A stretch of 64,000 nt of DNA from Kluyveromyces lactis (taxonomy: Eukaryota; Ascomycota; Saccharomycetes; Saccharomycetales; Saccharomycetaceae), in contig NC_006042.1 of assembly GCF_000002515.2 (NCBI RefSeq), positions 1,798,001 through 1,862,000 on the forward strand, given 5' to 3'. The position numbers and the translations under genes were made by a program. Shown here in pieces: positions 53,601-60,504 of this stretch (its first letter is position 1; each line of letters begins with the position of its first letter). The notes under the pieces are model-generated. The model was not told the origin of the DNA, did no database searches, and saw only the letters and a list, made by a program, of their open reading frames with translations.

Positions 53601-56429
53601 TGCAAGCCTTTTTGCTTCTAAATAAAGTTCAGCGATGTCGTTACCAACCCATTCGTCGCTTACGCTATACTTTGAAATGTACTTGTCAATGATAGACAAT
53701 AGATCAGAGATGTCACGGTCAGGAGAATGAACATAAACTTCGGTAAATCTTGATCGAATACCTGGTGGTAAATCTCTCTTACCGACATCTGTAGCAGGGT
53801 TCATACAAGCGAAAATTCTGAAATCTGGATGGGCTTTTATCGATTCTGCCTCACCTTTTTCAGATAGAAGTATACTTCTAGAGTCACTTTCTGAAAGCAA
53901 ATCAGCTATGTTTTCAAGCGTGTCTGCCGAGGCCAAGTTGACTTCATCCAATAACAACCATTCTCCATTTCTGACAGCCTTCACCAAAGAACCTTCCACA
54001 AAATTAAACACAAACGAGTTTTCCAAAGTAGAGGATTGTAATTCAAATGATTCAACTGTTTGTCTGAATTCCTTCCATTTTTCCAATAAAGCTTGTTTAC
54101 TCTCAGGGTCGAGTTTACGCTTTTTTTTCTTGTCAGCTTCCTCTTTCTCATTTGAGTCCTTTTTTAGAATGCTATCAGCCATTTTAATAGCTTCTTTCCA
54201 AAGTTTAGCGACGTTCTTCCATTGCCCCTTGGAGAAGCACTTATGGAGGAGTTTATAGAACTTCTCGTTCTTCTTCAAAGAGAATGTAGCAAGGAAAAGC
54301 CCCTCAAAATCTTCTAGAATTGGAATTGCGACAGTCCTACAATTCACAGGCTTGTAACCACCTAATAGATCACCGCTCTCAGTCTGCTGGGAAACGTTAA
54401 TAACCGTCAAATTCTTATTCATTAGCTTTGCTAACTCTTGAACTACAGTAGTTTTACCAGTACCGGTCTCACCGACTAATAATGTTGGTTCACACATTTT
54501 GACGGCAACACCAATTTGTTCCATTAAACGAAGAGAATGATTGGTAAACGCAAACGATGTAGTGTTGGCACTTTTTTTATGAATAGTTGACTTGGGTCTT
54601 CTTAGGTGAGCTCTTCCAATTTTCACATCATCACCAGCTTTTTCGATTGCCGGTACATGCTTGTTCAAGAACAACGTGATTCTGGAAACTGAAACTTCAA
54701 GCTCTTCTCCAATTTTCTGTACTAAGGGCTGTACGGCTCCATATTCACTAATCGAACCAACAAAACAATCGACAGCTTCAGCAAAAATATCATCATAGAT
54801 AGACGACTCGATAAGTTGATCCGGTTTAACAACTTGATTAGCTTCAAAAAGTTCGGTGATTCTCTGACTTAGTTTAACTAAATCTCGAACACTAATGATT
54901 CTTGGTTGAACACCTTTGTTCAATGAAACAAATTGTGGATTTCTGTAAATATCTTTCACAGATTTGTAGGTGCTGATAAGTTTCGGTATTAAGGCAGTTA
55001 ACAAAGAAAACCTTTTTTGTAGAATAAGCTTCAAATCGTCTTCAGACGGCTCATCTACAAGGATTTTCTCCCATAATCTCATACCAATCAGGTCAGACTC
55101 ATGCGTAATGCCACCATGGGAGGTGTGCTCGTCTAGTCTTATTGTTGCTAATAACTGGAAACCGTTGGCAGCTTTGATGACTTCACCTCTAGATGGAATG
55201 GATATTTCTCTTTTTTCAAGAAGGGTAAGAAGAACAGACAAGACTTCGGTTGGCGCTTTGTTGATATCCTCGATAAGTACCCATCGTCCCTCTTTAACTG
55301 CTGTTGTGAGAACACCGGATCTCCATTCAAAAGAACCGGGTTTTTCACCTGATGTATATGTACCCAAAAGTAGTTTAGCATCAGTTTGTTCACCTAAATG
55401 AATTTTGACAACAGAACTATCGCAGTTCATTTTTTTTGAAAGCTCATTGATCAAAAATGTTTTACCTGATCCAGCCTTACCCACAAGCATTACAGGCTTG
55501 TTGCGCTGAATACCTTCGGCCAATTTTTGTAAGGCCAACTTGGCACCATCCGTATATACTAGATCTGACTTTAGATGTTCTTCATTAGAAGGTGCTTCGG
55601 AGATTCTGGCAATAAATACACCACATACTTCAACAATCAACGACGAAAGTTCATTGATATCGATGTTGAACGATTTTCCAGTTGGTCTGAAGTTCTTTGG
55701 ATAAGAAACAAGTTCATTGATTTCATTTGGTAGACTATGGTAATTTGAGAGCCTTTTAGCTTCAGTAAGTTCCAAAAATTGATAATCTACATCGGAAGCA
55801 CCTTCAAATACACTTAAGATAGGTTCAGTTGACAGTTTAAGTTGATTTTGGACCACAAGTTCACAGGCGTGCTCTGCCATTTCAATAAGCATATTAAGAA
55901 CTTTTAATGACAAAAATTTGATGATTGTAGATTGGTGTGCCAAAAGTGAATTAAGAGTTTGAGCATTGATATATCTCTCAAATCTGATCTTGTCATACTG
56001 AATCAATCGATAATAAGCCAAAAGGATCAACTCGATGTCCTTTGGATCATGAGCTTGGTAAGTTTGTAACAATGCGTTAAAGTAGTCACCATTTCTGAGC
56101 AAGAACACTTCGATCAATTGCGAAGCTTCCGGATATAAACTTGCAATTCTGCCCAATGCGTGTAATACCGTGACAAACTTCTTGGAGTCGTGTTGCAAAA
56201 TCCATCTAGAGCAACAGTCCAAGAATATATTCTTGTAAATGTATAAATGAGGAATCGTTAAATCTTCTTTTAACGAGGAAAATGCTAAATTCGACAAGTT
56301 CTCATCGGTTGAAAGCTTGGCATCAAATCTATAATAGTCAGACAAGTGCTGCTGAGTAAAAGCCTTCTGGTATATAGTGAAGTTTTCCTCGGCCGCAGTA
56401 ACATCTAAATAAATTAATGCAGAGGACAT
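41682..56429 (-). CDS. MDN1: Midasin, dynein-like AAA ATPase of 60S ribosome assembly (Rea1/Mdn1)
   Basis: The single open frame of 4915 residues is close to S. cerevisiae Mdn1 (4910 aa). After an N-terminal domain there are six AAA modules with Walker A motifs GKAGSGKT (about 316), GETGTGKT (653), GPTSAGKT (1082), GETGCGKT (1368), GSPGVGKT (1747) and GPTNAGKT (2054). A long helical linker (about 2350-4000), an Asp/Glu-rich region (about 4040-4560) and a C-terminal MIDAS domain with the metal site motif DDSKS near 4715 follow. The MIDAS domain pulls on Ytm1 and Rsa4 to strip assembly factors from pre-60S particles in nucleolus and nucleoplasm. The start ATG lies 442 bp from the divergent REX3 start. 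No interruption is seen across 14.7 kb. Confidence 0.98.
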   Translation of the reverse strand: MSSALIYLDVTAAEENFTIYQKAFTQQHLSDYYRFDAKLSTDENLSNLAFSSLKEDLTIPHLYIYKNIFLDCCSRWILQHDSKKFVTVLHALGRIASLYPEASQLIEVFLLRNGDYFNALLQTYQAHDPKDIELILLAYYRLIQYDKIRFERYINAQTLNSLLAHQSTIIKFLSLKVLNMLIEMAEHACELVVQNQLKLSTEPILSVFEGASDVDYQFLELTEAKRLSNYHSLPNEINELVSYPKNFRPTGKSFNIDINELSSLIVEVCGVFIARISEAPSNEEHLKSDLVYTDGAKLALQKLAEGIQRNKPVMLVGKAGSGKTFLINELSKKMNCDSSVVKIHLGEQTDAKLLLGTYTSGEKPGSFEWRSGVLTTAVKEGRWVLIEDINKAPTEVLSVLLTLLEKREISIPSRGEVIKAANGFQLLATIRLDEHTSHGGITHESDLIGMRLWEKILVDEPSEDDLKLILQKRFSLLTALIPKLISTYKSVKDIYRNPQFVSLNKGVQPRIISVRDLVKLSQRITELFEANQVVKPDQLIESSIYDDIFAEAVDCFVGSISEYGAVQPLVQKIGEELEVSVSRITLFLNKHVPAIEKAGDDVKIGRAHLRRPKSTIHKKSANTTSFAFTNHSLRLMEQIGVAVKMCEPTLLVGETGTGKTTVVQELAKLMNKNLTVINVSQQTESGDLLGGYKPVNCRTVAIPILEDFEGLFLATFSLKKNEKFYKLLHKCFSKGQWKNVAKLWKEAIKMADSILKKDSNEKEEADKKKKRKLDPESKQALLEKWKEFRQTVESFELQSSTLENSFVFNFVEGSLVKAVRNGEWLLLDEVNLASADTLENIADLLSESDSRSILLSEKGEAESIKAHPDFRIFACMNPATDVGKRDLPPGIRSRFTEVYVHSPDRDISDLLSIIDKYISKYSVSDEWVGNDIAELYLEAKRLAEANKIVDGSNQRPHFSIRTLTRTLLYVTDIVHIYGLRRSLYEGFCMAFLTLLNLPSEELLRGIIEKFILGRIKNPHSVMSQIPPSPGTNYVQFRHYWMKQGPADITPQPHYIITPFVEKNMLNLVRATSGRRFPVLIQGPTSAGKTSMIKYLADITGHKFVRINNHEHTDLQEYLGTYVTDDTGKLSFKEGVLVEALKKGYWIVLDELNLAPTDVLEALNRLLDDNRELFIPETQEVVHPHPDFMLFATQNPAGIYGGRKVLSRAFRNRFLELHFDDIPQDELEIILKQRCEIAPSYAKKIVEVYRQLSVNRSANRLFEQKNSFATLRDLFRWALRPAVGYEELAANGYMLLAERCRSSEEKEVVKRVLETVMKVKLDMDQYYTSLEDPALLNLNTDVVWTKGMKRLAVLVNSCLKNNEPVLLVGETGCGKTTIFQLISNYYKKELITINAHQNTETGDILGAQRPVRKRSEIQSALTSILQKVLKVVDVDVTLEELLSAYDKQTKEDVPPDVQAEITSLRDSLKILFEWCDGPLVNALKSGSFFLFDEISLADDSVLERLNSVLEPERSLLLAEKGTVDSFITAADGFQFFATMNPGGDYGKKELSPALKNRFTEIWVPSMEDFKDVEIIVSSRLKQNQKNLPEIIVKFSEWFAKHFGAGKTNTGVISLRDILAWVDFINATMAELQDSKICLYHGAAMVFIDALGTNNTAHLAANETWLKEQKLECVRMLSKLAGCDLTPLFDEKVDVIVTEDRLQSGRFSLSRSTGSISNGSFTVNAPTTSMNMMRVVRALNVRKPILLEGSPGVGKTSLVSALAEYTGNTLTRINLSEQTDLVDLFGFDAPGERTGEFVWRDAPFLRAMQKGEWVLLDEMNLASQSVLEGLNACLDHRGEAYIPELDKVFTRHPNFLVFAAQNPQYQGGGRKGLPKSFVNRFSVVYVDMLTAEDLLLIATHMYPNVDSEVCAKMIQMMSKLEEDVSNRRLWGSAGSPWEFNLRDTLRWLKLLNSASICDDINAADFLEMIVKQRFRTEEDQFEAMKLIHEIFGEITSRDKLFKVGSSYLQVNAEVIDRNPVIQFNSLRNLVPLQCNFNVYESVLRCVKHNWPLILVGPTNAGKTDMVKLIASIIGKKTIEFSMNSDVDSMDILGGYEQLDLNRKVANIIQKLSEILQQLITINLSTGTDTEALSPAFALYDFIKKSSVSSFNFTDFVHLFQKFYSLTQVHSTIDEINMEIQDLSEHMKKPAAVKFEWFDGMLVKAVEEGHWLILDNANLCSPSVLDRINSLLETDGSLMINECSLTDGKPRVVKPHRDFRLFLTMDPKFGELSRAMRNRGIEVFINALPVRASTQDRKILGIECSSQVGTESEVEARLRSLQLDATSMSKIPLSAFISPRLSKLQSLVALHDMSLLGEVSPYLMSTINMNAIYLLNDWNRNVRNSQLFDEVDFCDAVTLMTNFITESGVFSEVEAIYSPLNRIVQNTLSNGKEFCYSQSLIPTLNSYIAATVKQNSPLSLTSESVYFFSLIWYVLEAKGKLDFAQKKAVNGKINELSYLELSTAVAFGRNVKNVPHIEVYKLLKSLIEFALHSIKNIPLFSVEKMYNSLFQLYILWIGAYSCSKDRDETKLRVYQELFTKWASMSCSILPDINQVQELLDEIAQPAVLKTGNSMDMIWEEVRRAYPLTAETWDILKQFESLSGDFDQMVKKQFFDSYPLISQLSETFNALFMDILNNNTAESENILEKLKEGISTLNTISSTFLIKRKHYFEDEFTSLLRFLVNDFEETKKTIYAILPNSSVASMDLIKLESVGTLYPPIFSLLWKKENGKFVSHTKAVFSPVLIENILIKSNDFYEFSGGQIEQTLRDGRVLTESIIKSSKYILQDQYAIFSAILKDWVLKIIAVHLKVSSLDLYSLSIKELEAEVATSECTWFKPVFAKYLGASLFLIDSSRSLQNLGKAWVLFAVGLLQLYVPSSPYDPAIRDYVIYDNYVAHKSLTESIIHNWKCAGSVLFGDVDSYTQKLVPEVSSDDEPKKPRVFRPNHSIDSLFDEWSAFMLSTVDVTPVISLLESSTEYNSISDSRFKMFEQNTSQFLSRLSSTYEVYSDINDIFAGYVYAMKFGFNVISLGAENESQELDISPLFTVDCLAVTREKSILSHFSRLNKFLKNQNVGSHDVEEILIHFLNLCYAHKDSESMIDSLNEILQPLYYRWSLRRMKSEQEAEQKNSLFKFNDNSDDIEAEFKAMFPDYEDSVSLDSPVEESSATSLIDTYYEIAKIYIEIFEDASNVSLSQVMRKGSETSVILLRSCSDFKLYNLNESMVLAAIKTLSEKTNSFKDSSNTEIFDFYRGTSRIETKKAQHVIQGLWNNVNTLLKEWPEHATLRDLFRVCKEFISYPVSTPMARLLQKIEQIYTFVVEWQKYASSKVSLQAHVDSITNLIVSWRRLELHTWKALFQMEDMNSTKTIGNWWFYLFETIIVGTENANIDVSERSGSLLSALNVFFSKSTLGEFANRLRLVKAFCKHVSVMHGKTSIISQALQNIISFYEQFTSVVNDKIKTGKKLLEKEISEVILLASWKDVNIDALKQSSRRSHNSLFKIVRKYRTLLSEPLTSMIESGIDSALPVTKQFERVTISHFRSIDVSGAKSIVTNIPGWESRSKSLKDIYITQKNLSIYISKITNQNYPDLLEYALYISKEAKRLREETPTVYKKEKKKLLATLKTQKSKLLSDSLKELKRIGLKSNFREDIRKIQQSVVSVLTNSKSFRETAIDSSDVYFFRILDLLPRLKNAIAFPTDDIPVSYLEKGMAMTENLIFSLIASRQPLSIFVHTYSKIESLRLDLESVSLDCHVLKHFDLSYNFGTFRHICKWLPQLIDYILEYVEDSTAHEVPRSTVSYLYSSKQKLLDFLAQSEMFRIYSDTTENILENFNAFLKEFISAISAMNGTNSFFVYDLLESWLQQALSHGDVIFDTIDPSLEELDGKLRRISTAILISVQKLVENNTTPISEEDDKWLIELNRRIVSNIKIANCNKIFALIDDLVTTIKSTSFTAESSPMVAAAVSFTMPFINHYFSMLNDILNTTSENYFKFSKSTYIFSNMLYNLAKDGFCSPEPPSEETEDNNLQEGTGLGDGDGAQNNSKDVEEDEDLLEDAQQPNKDQRNDSDEDDEEKEDDAVEMEGDIAGDLENASDQENEEEDDNNEDDEDELDEEIDNLDEDDPNALDEKMWEEEAEDDSKEKDSENMPEKSNADDVQASEEQAEDDVKPEDHQQNQETDEMETEEKDNDDDGEEQEEEEEDVGEQEDEVRNDENENLENNVPEVETMDLPEDMNLDSDKDNEEDGSEEEEEDFEDKMEVDEEEEEGKQPENTENEQTNIDEESDADENRESDEDVDMDGDDNSETEEALDKEDDTEKPDIKEEAIADSDSELENPQDEPKQEGGEDEKGEDVEGLDGLEGVEDDKDQINTDAAVEQDSGAKGEGSNAADSEEQQDIGSSGNAQSQSQENNQEEITDTSRKDAQESLKQLGDSLKEFHRRHQEIKEASTNSEEQQPEGSNQKPDEFEHVDGANTETDTQALGSADKDQLTGFDEDLAIDEDSNEEKAEPENENDEDQKHPTDVMDIDEPEVQNGDIDNEENNGKSKGAFIGERNALENSGALWDQNDIVSDENDIDQILNEVDNEVSEENSVAVAPRPFDEARELWKRSEQETNELAAGLSEQLRLILEPTLATKLKGDYKTGKRLNMKRIIPYIASQYRKDKIWLRRTKPSKRQYQIMIAVDDSKSMSESKSVNLAFQSICLVSKALTQLESGGLSIVKFGETVREVHPFNQPFNTQTGAQTFQWFDFQETRTDVKKLVAESIKIFERARAMESNDLWQLEIIISDGVCEDHETLVRLVRRARENKIMLVFVVIDGINSNESIMDMSQVNYIPDQFGNMKLSVQKYLDTFPFEFYVVVHDITELPEMLSIILRQYFSEMASM
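42750..44260. repeat. Low-complexity Asp/Glu-coding tract of MDN1
   Basis: The plus strand is rich in TCATCTTCT-type words because the reverse strand codes for a very acidic segment. It generates a long serine-rich open frame on the plus strand (43237-44049) that is a by-product, not a gene. Confidence 0.85.
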
Positions 56430-56871
56430 GGCTATAGTAATTCAATCCTTCGCCCCTCTTATAAGCAATTCTTCTTTCTTTCCTAGTCAATAAACAGAGG
56501 CAGAATAGAAAATATCCGTTTCGATGTTTTGATACTCTGTGAAAGAAGTGATATGCCTTACTTTGCTAAGTCTATAGCGGATCTGCAGTTAAATGTATCC
56601 TACACTCAATTTGGCAGTTTGTTTAAAGTCATCTCATCTCATCTCATCTCATCGCTTTTGTTTAAAAAATTCTCAGAGCACAGAAAAACACCAAAAAGAA
56701 ATAAATATTTCAGTGAAAGAAAGATATACCTGCAATCCATCTCATCGGCAAAAGAAAAATGGATGGGTAAGAGAAAAGAATGCTTTGAGAGAGCCATTAA
56801 CAGCAAGCCTAAAGTTTACAATCCATCTGAACTCCATTGTCTTCCGATACATTCCTCTGTATGCAATAATT
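56430..56871. other. MDN1-REX3 divergent promoter region
   Basis: Shared promoter for MDN1 and REX3, with a PAC-type array at 56629-56655 roughly midway. The open frame upstream of the REX3 ATG runs through this region but lacks conserved content. Confidence 0.7.
56629..56655. promoter_or_regulatory. Tandem PAC motif array (5 x TCATC) ending in a perfect PAC site
   Basis: Five tandem TCATC units form overlapping GATGAG cores on the reverse strand. The last, CTCATCGC at 56648-56655, is a perfect reverse-complement PAC (GCGATGAG). An A-rich RRPE-like word (TTAAAAAATTC) follows at 56662-56672. PAC binds Dot6/Tod6 repressors and marks ribosome-biogenesis genes; MDN1 is one. The array is about 200 bp from MDN1 and 220 bp from REX3. 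Confidence 0.55.
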
Positions 56872-58029
56872 ATGGTCGGTAATCCAGTTTTACGTCCGGT
56901 TGACATGAAAATGCAACCTGCTCCGTATCAAGACAGAGTTAGAGTTGTCCAAAAGATATACACACAGTTAAAGAGGTTTCAATCGAGCAGCCCTCACATT
57001 ATAAAGGCATCGACTATTTGGGAACATGAGGTTGCTAAAATAGCAAAAACAAGACAAAGTTACGCGTTCAATGCTTCCATTCTATTACGAGATATTGTTA
57101 AATATAAGGGTAATCTTGATAAAACTGGCAAACCTAAGAATAATAGTTCGTCATTAATACAAAGGTCCCACGTATTGCAAAAACTACGATCTTTGCTACT
57201 CGACGAGGAAACACTCAGTAGGAACGGATTTTTTGTCAAGATGTATGACACTGATCCGATCAATGAATCAGAATCAGATTATGTGGAATGCTATAGATGT
57301 GAAACTAAATTTGATGTGACAAAAATTATGGAACCGACAGTATGTCGGTACCACCTTCAAAGGAAAGTATATAACAGAGAAACTAAAAAAAGAGAATTTC
57401 CTTGTTGTGGAGCTTCCCTTGAATCATATTCAGACATATCTGCAGGGTGTATGAAAGCGAAAAATCACGTTTACAAATGGGAGAATTTCACAAAACTGTC
57501 GAGTGTGGTCCCTTTTAAATCTCTCGTTGATATCAAAGGCGAAGAGAACGTTTTGGCATTAGACTGTGAGATGGCTTTCACATCGAAAGGGTATGAAATG
57601 ATTAGAATTACAATAGTTGACTTCTGGTCCTCAGAAGTAGTGTATGACAAGGTAATAAAGCCACTGGGCGAAATTATAGATTTAAATTCTAAATTTAGTG
57701 GGATTCATCATATAGATGATACTGCACCTACAATTCATGAAGCAGAAAAATGTTACATCTGTCCTAGCATGATCAATCAAAATAGCATACTTATAGGACA
57801 TGGTTTGGATAACGATTTACGAGTAATGCGCATAGTACATGACAAAGTAATAGACACTGCCGTTTTGTATCCAGCAGGTAAGTATAAATCCTCTTTGAAG
57901 AACTTGTCTTTTGAAATCTTAAGTCGTAGAATTCAAGGAGGAGAACATGACAGTTCAGAAGATGCTATTGCGGCAATGGATGTCATTAAAAAAAAATTGA
58001 GTATCCCCTTGGATAAGAAGTCATGGTAA
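56872..58029 (+). CDS. REX3: RNA 3'-5' exonuclease Rex3
   Basis: I start the gene at the ATG at 56872 (MVGNPVLRPVDMKMQPAPYQ), giving 385 residues, close to S. cerevisiae Rex3 (404 aa). An earlier in-frame ATG at 56593 would add 93 residues of unlikely composition running through the PAC array. A Cys/His segment (CYRCETKFD, CRYH, CCGASLES) precedes the DEDDh exonuclease domain: ALDCEMAF, GHGLDNDLRVM and the final HDSSED (H-x4-D). Rex3 trims the RNase MRP RNA and contributes to U5 and RNase P RNA maturation. Its stop codon lies inside the end of FIN1: the two convergent coding regions overlap by 9 bp. Confidence 0.93.
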   Translation: MVGNPVLRPVDMKMQPAPYQDRVRVVQKIYTQLKRFQSSSPHIIKASTIWEHEVAKIAKTRQSYAFNASILLRDIVKYKGNLDKTGKPKNNSSSLIQRSHVLQKLRSLLLDEETLSRNGFFVKMYDTDPINESESDYVECYRCETKFDVTKIMEPTVCRYHLQRKVYNRETKKREFPCCGASLESYSDISAGCMKAKNHVYKWENFTKLSSVVPFKSLVDIKGEENVLALDCEMAFTSKGYEMIRITIVDFWSSEVVYDKVIKPLGEIIDLNSKFSGIHHIDDTAPTIHEAEKCYICPSMINQNSILIGHGLDNDLRVMRIVHDKVIDTAVLYPAGKYKSSLKNLSFEILSRRIQGGEHDSSEDAIAAMDVIKKKLSIPLDKKSW

Positions 58030-58719
58030 TCTATCTTCTAGTCTAGCCATTCTTTGCTCTAGTTCTTCTATTCGAGCGATTAACGCCTCGTTTAATTTCC
58101 TCATTTCGTTTAGTTCAATAGATATAATCCGATCTTCAGGTAGCTTGAACATCACTGATTTGGACCTCGTCCGTCTTTCATTTTTTTCTACTCTGGACCC
58201 TTTCATGGCGTTAGGTGTGTCAGTTTTCCTTTTCCTCTTAGCGGTGTCGGTTTCCGTTTCTTCTTTGTTTAACTTGTCAAGTAGATTCGCTTTCACCGGA
58301 CTCGCGTTGTTGATCTTGAATCTGTTTCTTATCCTCGATAGTGACCCGTCACCTCCAAGGACTGGTACATTCCTTAACGCTCCAGATGCCTTTGTAGGCG
58401 AATTTGGGAAAACTATTTCGTTTATCTTCACAACACTGGATTTCTGACGCTCGTATCTATCAAGGCTTAAATTGGGCCCAAGTATATCAGGTGAAGGCAA
58501 CCTCTTTGGGGTTTGAACTCTTTGTTGTGGTGATAACCTGGCAGCAGGCTTCTCCAGGAGTTTACGATTTCTATTAGGTGATACTGAAAGACGTTTGAAA
58601 ATTTCTCCACTGGCTGACGAAGGTGGAGACGCATTACTAGAAAGTTCTTGGAGGGGGATTTTGGATGGTGACTCCATTTTGGCAGCTGGTGTCGTCTCTC
58701 TTTTGTTTAAAACGATCAT
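58021..58719 (-). CDS. FIN1: Spindle stabilising protein and PP1 partner Fin1
   Basis: The 232-residue protein matches Fin1 (YDR130C, 291 aa) through scattered blocks: RLSVSPNRNRKLLEKP, INEIVFPNSPTKA, LGGDGSLSRIRNRFK and the Glc7-binding type motif SVMFKLPE, ending in a coiled coil (LNEALIARIEELEQRMARLE). Many SP/TP sites fit its Cdk regulation. Fin1 forms filaments between spindle poles in anaphase and recruits Glc7/PP1 to kinetochores to quiet the spindle checkpoint. It is shorter than the S. cerevisiae protein. Downstream it overlaps REX3 by 9 bp tail to tail. A perfect forkhead site lies just upstream. Confidence 0.92.
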   Translation of the reverse strand: MIVLNKRETTPAAKMESPSKIPLQELSSNASPPSSASGEIFKRLSVSPNRNRKLLEKPAARLSPQQRVQTPKRLPSPDILGPNLSLDRYERQKSSVVKINEIVFPNSPTKASGALRNVPVLGGDGSLSRIRNRFKINNASPVKANLLDKLNKEETETDTAKRKRKTDTPNAMKGSRVEKNERRTRSKSVMFKLPEDRIISIELNEMRKLNEALIARIEELEQRMARLEDRLP

Positions 58720-58761
58720 TTTTCCCGCAACTACGTCTCATCTCGATTGAATCAAATCCGT

Positions 58762-58769
58762 TTGTTTAC
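58762..58769. promoter_or_regulatory. Forkhead (Fkh1/2) site upstream of FIN1
   Basis: TTGTTTAC is the exact reverse complement of GTAAACAA, the Fkh1/2 consensus, about 43-50 bp upstream of the FIN1 ATG. A second partial match (TAAACAA) follows near 58776-58782. This would suit S/G2-M transcription. Confidence 0.45.
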
Positions 58770-58923
58770 ATTTTTTAAACAATCTGTATACACAATATCT
58801 CAAAAATCTGGATAATAGTCAGATGCTTTATACCGCAAGAGTATAAAAGTTTATGGTTTGTACAGTTTGTACGAAATTGGAGTCTATGTGTCATGTGCTA
58901 TGTTGAGTTTATCATCTCTTTCT

Positions 58924-60504
58924 TTAATCAAATAGTGTTTCATCGTTAATGACTTGGTATACTTGATTACTTTCGTAACCAGATGAATAAAATATTGGCT
59001 TCGTAAATTTTTGTTCATCCTGTTCATCAACGATAGTTGGCATATCGTTGATAACCAGTATATGTAACCTGGGGAAGAGTTTTAGAAAGAAGTCGAAAGT
59101 TCTCCTCATTGAATGACATATACAATGATACAAAGAAACGATATCTTCCGGAGTTATTTTAGTATCAGTAGTGTCAGATTCATATTCGTAAAACAGGTCA
59201 TTTAGAAGCTCGTTACTCTTCTTAGCGAGTTCTTCAATTGACTTTGATCTGTATGCAATGCAGGGGGACGTTGTTAGTAAATGGAAATAAGGGATTATTG
59301 GGTAGAGTTTAAAGATATGGTTGATGAAATGTTTAGAATGAATATCACTCGAGTTTTGAATCATGAAAGCCTGTTTGGTAGGGAAATATTTTTTGAGAAT
59401 AATGTCACTGTAAACATGCTTGCAACTATCGCATAGGCACATTTGATTGAGTTCAAATATTGCAAAGTCGTCTAGTTCAATTACGTCAAGAATAGGTTCA
59501 TCCAAGTCGTCAAATTTACAATCTATGTATTTCAACGTCTTGATGCCAGATAAAATGGTAAGGATGTCTTTAGATAAGACGTGATCAAACATAAAGTCTA
59601 ACTTCAGTTGTTCCAATCTAGTGAGGTTAGAAAACAAGGATAATAGGAAGTTTTCGTTGTAAAATATAGACAACAACGAAATCTCTTTGAGGTTTTTAAA
59701 GTTAGAAAGATCGAACAAACCATACTCTTCGTATACATCCAACGTTTCCGTCTCGTACCACGACAAAATGGAAAGCTTTTCCAAAGTATTCACATCAAAT
59801 AAATCACTAAATTTTGATGTTCTTGGTGCACTCTCGAATCCTGGAAAAGAATCATTTCGAAGATTTAAACATAGTTCAGTTAACTGTAACTTTTCCGATA
59901 GTGGGACAAAGTTTGGGAACCACATGAGTGCATCAAAGTATATTGTAAGGCTCTTGATATTGGCCCAATTAAATTTGTTTGCCATAGATGTTATGCTAGT
60001 CAAGTACGAAGCATATGCAGGCCCCGGAAGTTTTGCATGCGGGACTATGTCTAAGGATTTTAACTGCGATGCAAGCTGAGACTTGGAGATCGTTTCGAAT
60101 GTTTCGATATATAGAAAGTTCTCAAAATAAGTAATATTTGTCGCATGTTCACATATGAGCCCGGTAAACCTTGTCAATAAATTCCGATTTAAATGCCAAG
60201 TACAGTGTATCTTATTTATTAGCTTGCAAAGTTCAACGTTCTTGCTTAGAGTATTGAATAGCGCTTGAAACTTAACTGATGATCGCCCTGCTTCAGAAAA
60301 CACAAGCGTAGACCAGTTGTTGCCAAAATAAGGATATTCTGGGATGTGTATAATTGGTCTTTCGTTCAAATATAGGTTTTGGTAGAGTGACGCCACTGTT
60401 TTATCGTAAAGTTGGTGAGATACCATCATCAAGGATGATTTTTCGATTTGAGATAAATATCCCAGTATCTCAAGCCATATTTCGTTCGGAAGCTGTTCGA
60501 GCAT
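58924..60504 (-). CDS. F-box protein, YDR131C/Das1 family
   Basis: The 526-residue protein has an N-terminal F-box (MLEQLPNEIWLEILGYLSQIEKSSLMMVSH, residues about 1-45) followed by leucine-rich, repeat-like helical sequence and a small Cys/His patch (CLCDSCKHVYSD). This fits YDR131C, an SCF substrate adaptor of about 556 aa whose substrate is not well defined, related to Das1 (YJL149W). Position next to FIN1 and the BTB gene matches YDR130C-YDR131C-YDR132C. The ATG is the first codon of the frame. Confidence 0.9.
   Translation of the reverse strand: MLEQLPNEIWLEILGYLSQIEKSSLMMVSHQLYDKTVASLYQNLYLNERPIIHIPEYPYFGNNWSTLVFSEAGRSSVKFQALFNTLSKNVELCKLINKIHCTWHLNRNLLTRFTGLICEHATNITYFENFLYIETFETISKSQLASQLKSLDIVPHAKLPGPAYASYLTSITSMANKFNWANIKSLTIYFDALMWFPNFVPLSEKLQLTELCLNLRNDSFPGFESAPRTSKFSDLFDVNTLEKLSILSWYETETLDVYEEYGLFDLSNFKNLKEISLLSIFYNENFLLSLFSNLTRLEQLKLDFMFDHVLSKDILTILSGIKTLKYIDCKFDDLDEPILDVIELDDFAIFELNQMCLCDSCKHVYSDIILKKYFPTKQAFMIQNSSDIHSKHFINHIFKLYPIIPYFHLLTTSPCIAYRSKSIEELAKKSNELLNDLFYEYESDTTDTKITPEDIVSLYHCICHSMRRTFDFFLKLFPRLHILVINDMPTIVDEQDEQKFTKPIFYSSGYESNQVYQVINDETLFD

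Noticed and set aside
56593-56871. 93-residue N-terminal extension of REX3
   Set aside because: It runs through the PAC array and has unlikely composition; the ATG at 56872 gives the family length.
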